From Mycobacterium simulans (GTDB taxonomy: Bacteria > Actinomycetota > Actinomycetes > Mycobacteriales > Mycobacteriaceae), in the NCBI RefSeq assembly GCF_900232995.1, contig NZ_OCVX01000003.1, positions 152,524 through 216,523 of the forward strand: 64,000 nt of DNA. Direction: 5' to 3'. The notes beneath the pieces were generated by a model. The model saw only the letters and a list, made by a program, of their open reading frames with translations. It was not told the origin of the DNA and ran no database searches. Both the position numbers and the translations under genes were made by a program. This document shows positions 58,009 to 64,000 of the stretch, in pieces. Each line of letters begins with the position of its first letter. Position 1 is the stretch's first letter.

Positions 58009-60114
58009 TTACTCGCCAGTCGCCTTGGCGATGATTTCCTTCGACACGTTCGCCGGCACTTCGGAGTACGAGTCGAACACCATGGAGTAGTTCGCCCGGC
58101 CTTGAGTCTTGGACCGAAGGTCGCCGACATAGCCGAACATCTCCGACAGCGGCACGTGCGCCCGAACGACGCGCGCACCTGCCCGCTCCTCCATGGCCTG
58201 GATCTGGCCACGGCGGGAGTTCAGGTCTCCGATCACGTCACCCATGTAGTCCTCGGGTGTGGTCACCTCGACCGCCATGATCGGTTCCAGGATCACCGGC
58301 TGCGCTTGCGCCGCAGCCTTTTTGAGCACCTGCGACCCTGCGATCTTGAAGGCCATTTCCGAGGAGTCCACCTCGTGGTAGGCGCCGTCGAGCAACGTGA
58401 CCTTCAGGTTCACCAGCGGGTAGCCGGCCAGCACGCCATACTGCATGGCATCCTGCGCACCGGCATCTACCGACGGGATGTACTCACGCGGGATGCGCCC
58501 ACCGGTGACCTTGCTTTCGAACTCATAGGTCGCGCCCTCTTCACCGGTGAACGGCTCGAGGTTGATGATGACCTTGGCGAACTGGCCGGAGCCACCCGTC
58601 TGCTTCTTGTGGGTGTATTCGACGTTCTGCACGAGCCGCTTGATGGTCTCCTTGTACGCCACCTGCGGCTTGCCGACGTTCGCCTCGACCTTGAACTCGC
58701 GGCGCATCCGGTCCACCAGGATGTCTAGGTGCAGCTCACCCATGCCGCCGATCACGGTCTGGCCGGTCTCTTGATCCAGGTGCACCTTGAAGGTCGGGTC
58801 CTCTTCGGCGAGCTTCTGGATCGACAGGCTCAGCTTCTCCTGGTCGCTCTTGGTCTTGGGCTCGATGGCCACCTCGATCACCGGAGCCGGGAACGTCATC
58901 GATTCCAATACGACCTGGTTGCTCGGGTCGCTCAGGGTGTCACCGGTGGTGGTGTCCTTGAGCCCGATCACCGCGTAGATGTGTCCGGCTGCGGCGGTGT
59001 CCACCGGGTTTTCCTTGTTCGAGTGCATCTGGAACAGCTTGCCCAGACGCTCCTTCTTGCCCTTGGTGGCGTTGATGACCTGGGCGCCGGAGTCCACCTT
59101 GCCGGAGTACACCCGGATGTAGGTGAGCTTGCCGAAGAAGGGGTGCGTCGCGATCTTGAACGCCAGCGCCGCGAAGGGTTCGTCGGTTGTCGCGTTGCGG
59201 ACAACCTCGTCTTCCTCCTTGCCGGGGGCGTGCCCGATTGCCGGGGGCACGTCCAGCGGCGACGGCAGGTAGTCGACGACGGCGTCGAGCATTGGCTGCA
59301 CGCCCTTGTTCTTGAACGCGCTGCCGCACAGCACCGGGTAGATCTCGCTAGCGATCGTCAGCTTGCGGATCGCGCCCTTGATCTCGTCGACGGTCAGTTC
59401 TTCGCCGCCGAGGTACTTCTCCAGCAGCTCCTCATCGGTCTCCGCGACGACCTCGAGCAGCTTGGTGCGGTACTCCTCGGCCTGCTCGGCAAGGTCGGCC
59501 GGGATCTCGATGGTGTCGTAGGTCTCGCCGAGCTTCGTCTCACCGCGCCACACCTTGGCGTTCATCTCGACCAGGTCGACGACGCCCTCGAAGTCTGCCT
59601 CGGAGCCGATGGGCAGCTGGATGGGAACCGCGTTGGCCCCAAGGCGCTCCTCCATCGTGCGCACCGAGAAGTAGAAGTCGGCGCCGATCTTGTCCATCTT
59701 GTTGACGAAGCAAATGCGCGGGACGTCGTACTTGTCGGCCTGCCGCCAGACCTGCTCGGACTGCGGTTCGACGCCCTCCTTGCCATCAAAGACTGCCACC
59801 GCCCCGTCGAGCACGCGCAGGTTGCGCTCCACCTCGACGGTGAAGTCGACGTGCCCAGGCGTGTCAATGATGTTGAGCTGGTTGTCTTTCCAGAACGTCG
59901 TGGTCGCGGCGGAGGTGATGGTGATGCCGCGTTCCTGCTCCTGCTCCATCCAGTCCATGGTGGCGGCGCCGTCGTGGACCTCACCGATCTTGTAGTTGAT
60001 GCCGGTGTAGTACAGGATGCGTTCGGTTGTCGTGGTCTTACCGGCATCGATGTGCGCCATGATGCCGAAGTTTCGGACCCTGCTCAGGTCGGTCAGCACG
60101 TCCTTCTGTGCCAC
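58009..60114 (-). CDS. fusA: Elongation factor G
   Basis: A 701-aa EF-G starting GTG. GTPase motifs are [15 protein letters not shown] (G1), RGITI (G2), DTPGHVDF (G3) and NKMD (G4). Domain IV with [12 protein letters not shown] and the C-terminal [19 protein letters not shown] are complete. It catalyses translocation. It follows rpsG and precedes tuf in the standard str order. This is the fusA1-type gene. Confidence 0.98.
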   Translation of the reverse strand: MAQKDVLTDLSRVRNFGIMAHIDAGKTTTTERILYYTGINYKIGEVHDGAATMDWMEQEQERGITITSAATTTFWKDNQLNIIDTPGHVDFTVEVERNLRVLDGAVAVFDGKEGVEPQSEQVWRQADKYDVPRICFVNKMDKIGADFYFSVRTMEERLGANAVPIQLPIGSEADFEGVVDLVEMNAKVWRGETKLGETYDTIEIPADLAEQAEEYRTKLLEVVAETDEELLEKYLGGEELTVDEIKGAIRKLTIASEIYPVLCGSAFKNKGVQPMLDAVVDYLPSPLDVPPAIGHAPGKEEDEVVRNATTDEPFAALAFKIATHPFFGKLTYIRVYSGKVDSGAQVINATKGKKERLGKLFQMHSNKENPVDTAAAGHIYAVIGLKDTTTGDTLSDPSNQVVLESMTFPAPVIEVAIEPKTKSDQEKLSLSIQKLAEEDPTFKVHLDQETGQTVIGGMGELHLDILVDRMRREFKVEANVGKPQVAYKETIKRLVQNVEYTHKKQTGGSGQFAKVIINLEPFTGEEGATYEFESKVTGGRIPREYIPSVDAGAQDAMQYGVLAGYPLVNLKVTLLDGAYHEVDSSEMAFKIAGSQVLKKAAAQAQPVILEPIMAVEVTTPEDYMGDVIGDLNSRRGQIQAMEERAGARVVRAHVPLSEMFGYVGDLRSKTQGRANYSMVFDSYSEVPANVSKEIIAKATGE

Positions 60115-60187
60115 AGAAGTCTTCCCACTCTTTCGGTTGCTTGGTTAGTTCGCTATCGGGTGCGCCCAGCGTGCTAGCCGGCGGCTA

Positions 60188-60658
60188 CTACCAGCGATAG
60201 TGCGCGAAGGCGCGGTTTGCCTCGGCCATCTTGTGCGTGTCTTCACGCCGCTTGACGGAGGCCCCGAGTCCGTTGCTGGCATCCAGGATCTCGTTCGCCA
60301 GGCGCTCGATCATCGTCTTCTCCCGACGTTGCCGCGAGAAGCTGACGAGCCAGCGCAGCGCCAGCGTGGTCGACCGGTCGGGACGCACCTCGACAGGCAC
60401 CTGGTAGGTCGCACCGCCGACGCGTCGGCTACGCACCTCCAGGGCCGGCTTGACGTTGTCGAGAGCGCGCTTGAGGGTGATGACGGGATCAGTTCCGGTC
60501 TTTTCGCGAGCGTGCTCGAGCGCACCATAAACAATGCGCTCAGCCAGCGATTTCTTCCCCTTCAGCAGGACTTTGTTCACCAATTGGGTGACCAGCTGCG
60601 ACCCGTAGACCGGGTCGTTGACCAACGGACGCTTGGGCGCGGGCCCCTTGCGCGGCAT
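60188..60658 (-). CDS. rpsG: 30S ribosomal protein S7
   Basis: A 156-aa S7 starting [20 protein letters not shown], with [17 protein letters not shown] and the final [11 protein letters not shown]7 organises the head of the 30S subunit and contacts E-site tRNA. It shares one base with the rpsL stop. Confidence 0.98.
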   Translation of the reverse strand: MPRKGPAPKRPLVNDPVYGSQLVTQLVNKVLLKGKKSLAERIVYGALEHAREKTGTDPVITLKRALDNVKPALEVRSRRVGGATYQVPVEVRPDRSTTLALRWLVSFSRQRREKTMIERLANEILDASNGLGASVKRREDTHKMAEANRAFAHYRW

Positions 60659-61032
60659 TAGCTCTTCTCCTTCTTGGCGCCGTAACGGCTGCGAGCCTGC
60701 TTGCGGTTCTTCACGCCCTGGGTGTCCAGAGATCCGCGGATGATCTTGTACCGCACACCGGGCAGGTCCTTCACCCGGCCGCCACGCACCAGCACCATCG
60801 AGTGCTCCTGGAGGTTGTGGCCCTCACCGGGGATGTATGCCGTGACCTCAACCTGACTTGTCAGCTTCACACGTGCGACCTTCCGAAGCGCCGAGTTTGG
60901 CTTCTTCGGAGTGGTGGTGTACACGCGGGTGCATACGCCACGGCGTTGCGGGCTGCCCTTCAGAGCCGCGGTCTTGACCTTGCCGATCTTGTCCCGACGA
61001 CCCTTGCGGACCAGCTGCTGAATGGTTGGCAT
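60658..61032 (-). CDS. rpsL: 30S ribosomal protein S12
   Basis: A 124-aa S12. The streptomycin-related lysines are wild type: the [11 protein letters not shown] loop and [14 protein letters not shown]12 monitors codon-anticodon pairing. It is the first gene of the str operon. Confidence 0.98.
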   Translation of the reverse strand: MPTIQQLVRKGRRDKIGKVKTAALKGSPQRRGVCTRVYTTTPKKPNSALRKVARVKLTSQVEVTAYIPGEGHNLQEHSMVLVRGGRVKDLPGVRYKIIRGSLDTQGVKNRKQARSRYGAKKEKS

Positions 61033-61223
61033 CTACTGGCTTTCTGTGTTGGGCGTTCTATGTCACGTCTGTACTGCGGTTTTCCCCGAACGCACTACCC
61101 CGCGGCCGGGTGTGTCGCACGCACCGAACACCGGAGGCGCTCCGATGCATCATGGACATGCGAATTAGCCCGGCATCCGTTCCCTTACGTCAGGCGCCGT
61201 AAGCCGCCAGGCACGAGCTACCA

Positions 61224-61253
61224 CAATACCTGCCGCCCGTCTGGCAGGTCAAA
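61224..61253 (-). promoter_or_regulatory. Promoter of the rpsL (str) operon
   Basis: On the minus strand a -35 TTGACC (61248-61253) and a -10 TATTGT (61224-61229) are separated by 18 bp, both close to the sigma-A consensus. The predicted leader is ~185 nt. The TetR stop codon is at 61271, so the promoter lies just beyond that gene. Confidence 0.78.
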
Positions 61254-61270
61254 GCGGTGCGGGTGACATC

Positions 61271-61918
61271 TCAGCTCGGCCCGCTGCCGCCCTGCGCGGT
61301 GCGCCGCTCCATGCCGGCCGCCAGCCGCAACACCATGTCGGTGAACACCGCGTCAGTATCGATGTCGTCCATCACGCCGGTCATCTCCAGCAACACGAAC
61401 CCATGCAATGCCGACCAGAACTCGAGCGCGGCATAGAACGCCTCGTCACCGTCTAAGCCGTAGGACGACAACACCGCGATGACCGGAGCGGCGGCGCCTC
61501 TGGTTGCAGCGGTGTATTCGGGGTCGTCGCCGCCCAGCGGCATGCGGGTGAACGCCGAGTATCGGCCGGGGTGGTGGTGGGCGTAGCTGCGGTAAGCACC
61601 GGCCATGACCAGCACCGCGTCGTCGCGCGCGCGGCCCTTGCCGACGCGGTTCAGCATCGTGATGATGTCGTCGATGACTCGAATCCGCACCGCGCGACGC
61701 AAATCCTCCAGGCTGTTGACGTGGTTATACAGCGACGGTCCCTTGGTCCCGAGCTGGGTGGCCAGCGCATTGATGGTCAGTGAGTCCCAGCCCTCGCGGT
61801 CCAGGAAGGTCAGGGCGCCGTCGACGATGCATTCGCGGCTCAACTTGGCCGGGCGGGCCGGGGATTTGCCGCCGCGTGGGCGGCTACCCACTGACGGTGA
61901 TTCCGGCTGAGCTGGCAT
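61271..61918 (-). CDS. TetR-family regulator, Rv0681-like
   Basis: A ~215-aa TetR protein. The DNA-binding domain reads SRECIVDGALTFLDREGWDS, then LTINALATQLGTKGPSLYNHVNSLEDL. A TetR_C-like ligand domain follows. ATG 61918 is preferred over the farther upstream codon at 61963. It lies upstream of rpsL on the same strand and is divergent from the DUF3060 pair, which it may control. Ligand unknown. Confidence 0.86.
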   Translation of the reverse strand: MPAQPESPSVGSRPRGGKSPARPAKLSRECIVDGALTFLDREGWDSLTINALATQLGTKGPSLYNHVNSLEDLRRAVRIRVIDDIITMLNRVGKGRARDDAVLVMAGAYRSYAHHHPGRYSAFTRMPLGGDDPEYTAATRGAAAPVIAVLSSYGLDGDEAFYAALEFWSALHGFVLLEMTGVMDDIDTDAVFTDMVLRLAAGMERRTAQGGSGPS

Positions 61919-62114
61919 GGCGGCTTGCCCTTCGGTTGGGATGGCGGGCGACGGTCGGGTCAACTAATGACTCTAGTTGACTCGGTCATGAAAGCAGCTG
62001 ACGCCGGGGCCCGGCGACAAATGCGCTTAGGTCTGTCGCGGCGCACGCGAATGCACGTAATCTCAACCCAGGTCTCGATCCAGCAGACCACCCGCCAACG
62101 AAGGGGGGCCCGCG

Positions 62115-62492
62115 GTGAACCGGACAACCGTCTTAGCGGTGCTGGCTACCTGCGTCATCACCATCGCTGTAACGCCCGCCGCCCCACCGCCTGTCGCGCA
62201 CGCCAAGAACGGCGACACGCATGTCACCGGGCAGGGTCTCGAGCGGACCCTGGATTGCAACGAATCCACCCTGATTGTCAATGGCACCTCCAACATCGTC
62301 ACCGCGAAGGGCACCTGCTGGGCGGTCACCGTCATGGGCTCATCCAACACGGTCGTCGCCGACGCAGTCGTCAACGACATCACGGTTTACGGTTGGGACG
62401 CGACGGTGTTCTACAAGAACGGTGACCCATTCATCTGGGACCGCGGCCGCGAACTAGGCATGGTCAACCGGATCCAGCGGGTAGGCCCCTGA
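62115..62492 (+). CDS. Exported DUF3060 protein, Rv0680c-like
   Basis: A 125-aa protein starting GTG with a signal peptide (TTVLAVLATCVITIAVTPAA, cleavage near AHA-K). The domain has the DUF3060 pattern of short beta-repeats: NESTLIVNGTSNIVTAKGTCWAV, TVMGSSNTVVAD, TVYGWDATVFYKNGDP. DUF3060 forms a small beta-helix; function is unknown. It is followed 11 bp later by a lipoprotein of the same domain. Confidence 0.85.
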   Translation: MNRTTVLAVLATCVITIAVTPAAPPPVAHAKNGDTHVTGQGLERTLDCNESTLIVNGTSNIVTAKGTCWAVTVMGSSNTVVADAVVNDITVYGWDATVFYKNGDPFIWDRGRELGMVNRIQRVGP

Positions 62493-62518
62493 AGCACTCC
62501 GACGTGAATCGAGGAACC

Positions 62519-62995
62519 ATGCGCTCCCACTACACCGCGTTCGCTTTCGGGTTAGCCGCAATCCTGGCAACCTTCGGGCTGGCTGGCTGCAGTTCGACTG
62601 CCAACCCGCCGGGAGAAACCACCACCAGTCCCGCGAAGCCCACTACCGCAACGACGACGACCAGCCCCGGAACCGCGGCGCCCACAACCACAACCGGCGC
62701 GACCACAACCGCTTCGATCGAGATCGGCAACACGCTTACCTACGGCTCACTCGGGACGACCGCGACCCTTGACTGCGCCGACGGGAAATCACTGAACGTG
62801 GCCGGCTCGGACAACACCCTGACCGTGACCGGTACCTGCCAGACGGTGACCATCGGCGGCGCGAACAACAAGATCACCTTCGACAAGATCGACCAGCGCC
62901 TCAGTGTGGTGGGGCTTGACAACACCATCACTTACAAAAATGGTGACCCGACAATCGACAACCTCGGTTCGGGCAACAGCATCAAGAAGGAGTGA
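62519..62995 (+). CDS. Thr-rich DUF3060 lipoprotein, Rv0679c-like
   Basis: A ~158-aa lipoprotein. Signal sequence ends in a lipobox (LAGC), then a ~45-residue linker very rich in Thr and Pro (likely O-mannosylated), then a DUF3060 domain (GKSLNVAGSDNTLTVTGTC, TIGGANNKITFDKID, LDNTITYKNGDP). ATG 62519 is used; an ATG at 62504 in frame adds 5 residues. In M. tuberculosis the next genes would be Rv0678 and mmpS5-mmpL5, which are absent here. Confidence 0.87.
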   Translation: MRSHYTAFAFGLAAILATFGLAGCSSTANPPGETTTSPAKPTTATTTTSPGTAAPTTTTGATTTASIEIGNTLTYGSLGTTATLDCADGKSLNVAGSDNTLTVTGTCQTVTIGGANNKITFDKIDQRLSVVGLDNTITYKNGDPTIDNLGSGNSIKKE

Positions 62996-62999
62996 CGCG

Positions 63000-63776
63000 C
63001 TAGTCGGCGGGAGTCGCGGGTGCGCCGTGTCGGCCGGCACCCGCTGCGAATCGTCCGGCACCCTCCATCGCTTCGCCGGCGACGCGGAAGATGCTGGCGA
63101 ACTCTACGTCGAGCGCTGCCGACTCGGGCAAACCCCACTGGTGCAGCGCCGATAGCCGATCCGTTCGCAGGCACTGTTGTGGCAATGCGGCAAGTTCGGC
63201 CGCCAACTGCTCGGCCGCCTGCCGGGCTTGGCCTTTGGGAACGACTCGATTAGCCAACCCCATCGCCAGCGCTTCGTCGGCCTTTACCGCGCGACCCGTG
63301 AGGATCATGTCCATGGCGCGGCTGTGTCCAATCAATCGCGGCAGCCGCACGGTGCCGCCGTCGATCAGGGGAACCCCCCAGCGGCGACAGAACACGCCGA
63401 AAACGGCATCCTCCTCAGCCACTCGCAGATCACACCACAGCGCCAATTCCAATCCCCCGGCCACGGCGTGGCCGCTGACCGCGGCGATCACCGGTTTTGA
63501 CAGCATCATTCGCGACGGGCCCATCGGACCCGGGCCCGTTCGGTGCACAGCGTTGGCTTCCGGTGTACCGAAAGCCTTTAAATCAGCACCCGCGCAAAAG
63601 GTGCCGCCCGCACCGCACAATACGGCCACCGAAGCGGTGTCGTCACGGTCGAATTGCGCGAACGCGGTGTGCAACGCGGCCGCGGTTGGGCCGTTGACCG
63701 CGTTGCGTGCCGCTGGCCGGTTAATGATCACAGTGGTCACCGGACCATTGCGCTCCACACGCACCGAATCACTCAT
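63000..63776 (-). CDS. echA5: Enoyl-CoA hydratase/isomerase family protein, EchA5-like
   Basis: A 258-aa crotonase-fold protein starting MSDSVRVERNGPVTTVIINR. The oxyanion hole loops are AGGTFCAGADLKAF and ISGHAVAGGLELALWCD-like (AVSGHAVAGGLELALW); position of the second catalytic glutamate is occupied by G/D-type residues around RRWGVPLIDGGT, as in many non-hydratase crotonases. It converges on the DUF3060 lipoprotein (4-bp gap). In M. tuberculosis echA5 is separated from Rv0679c by four genes that are missing here. The symbol is by position and similarity. Confidence 0.82.
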   Translation of the reverse strand: MSDSVRVERNGPVTTVIINRPAARNAVNGPTAAALHTAFAQFDRDDTASVAVLCGAGGTFCAGADLKAFGTPEANAVHRTGPGPMGPSRMMLSKPVIAAVSGHAVAGGLELALWCDLRVAEEDAVFGVFCRRWGVPLIDGGTVRLPRLIGHSRAMDMILTGRAVKADEALAMGLANRVVPKGQARQAAEQLAAELAALPQQCLRTDRLSALHQWGLPESAALDVEFASIFRVAGEAMEGAGRFAAGAGRHGAPATPAD

Positions 63777-64000
63777 ATCGCCACCCACACCCGAGGAAAT
63801 CGACGAACGAAATCGGTGGCGCCCCTTCGGCGGGCCGGAGCATTGCTGCGCATCCGGGTGTACCGCTGGTAGATCGGGCTGCTTCGGTGATCGCTCACGA
63901 CACACGCCACATACGGATCGTAGTGCAAACCCACTACCGCTGAAGCTGCGGCCTGCGCGACGGGATCAGGAAATCGGGGGATTCGCGGGGAGGGTCTGGG
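63777..64000. other. Upstream region of echA5-like gene to window end
   Basis: The echA5-type frame is open 43 codons beyond the chosen start to 63905, without family support. No other gene is visible in the remaining ~220 bp. Confidence 0.4.

Overview
The window is chromosomal DNA from a slow-growing Mycobacterium close to, but distinct from, the M. tuberculosis complex. Its backbone (an echA5-like gene, the DUF3060 pair, TetR, rpsL-rpsG-fusA-tuf, the mycofactocin cluster, the S10 ribosomal operon, atsA and its maturase, the rplN-rplO operon, sppA and two LCM-type methyltransferases) follows the Rv0675-Rv0726c block of M. tuberculosis, written here in reverse. G+C is high, PE/PPE and Esx genes are present, and promoters have mycobacterial -10 boxes of the TANNNT type. 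Species is an inference; gene-name correspondences are from memory of the families, not from a search.

Layout from left to right. 1-8.8 kb: a partial dehydrogenase/reductase, an AraC regulator, a small methyltransferase, a Zn-alcohol dehydrogenase/SDR pair, two paralogous SAM methyltransferases, sppA and an F420-type luciferase-like oxidoreductase. 8.8-13.0 kb: the rplN-rplX-rplE-rpsN-rpsH-rplF-rplR-rpsE-rpmD-rplO operon (minus strand) with a promoter at 12998-13026 and a perfect 29-bp hairpin terminator. 13.4-26.5 kb: an accessory island absent from this place in M. tuberculosis: an rpfD-like gene with its Rv2390c-like partner, an MFS transporter, an unusual MauE-thioredoxin-cysteine-repeat fusion, a DUF732 secreted protein, PPE/PE genes, a 26-codon micropeptide gene under palindromic operator-like sites, a broken methyltransferase, a truncated DUF1906 protein and a PE-PPE-EsxG/EsxH-type quartet. 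26.5-35.4 kb: an arylsulfatase island with AtsA, its formylglycine-generating enzyme, an LpqN-like lipoprotein, three paralogous DUF4436 membrane proteins and a remnant of a fourth, then a cytochrome P450 preceded by two tandem 26-codon micropeptide genes of the same family. 35.6-41.6 kb: the S10 operon (rpsJ to rpsQ) with promoter, long leader and terminator. 41.7-43 kb: remnants of a P450 (heme cysteine lost) and a frameshifted PE gene. 42.9-50.2 kb: the complete mycofactocin cluster mftA-B-C-D-E-F-G with divergent mftR. 50.2-56.7 kb: a DUF2332 protein, an ECF sigma factor coupled to a three-domain VOC protein, a possible fourth micropeptide, a ferredoxin-reductase-like flavoprotein, a mycofactocin-type SDR and a SHOCT membrane protein. 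56.7-61.3 kb: tuf, fusA, rpsG, rpsL. 61.3-64 kb: TetR regulator, two DUF3060 exported proteins and an echA5-like gene; the mmpS5-mmpL5-Rv0678 genes that sit here in M. tuberculosis are not present.

The most promising undescribed system is a family of 26-residue peptides (three copies at 22106, 35027 and 35278; a possible relative at 53350). All three begin MSH(E/D), keep F7, E11 and Y14, have strong Shine-Dalgarno sequences, and lie about 85-100 bp downstream of copies of a TGTCCCCC-N4-GGGGGACA palindrome. One pair precedes a cytochrome P450; the other precedes a decayed methyltransferase. The arrangement resembles a RiPP-type precursor plus tailoring enzyme, but the function is unproven.
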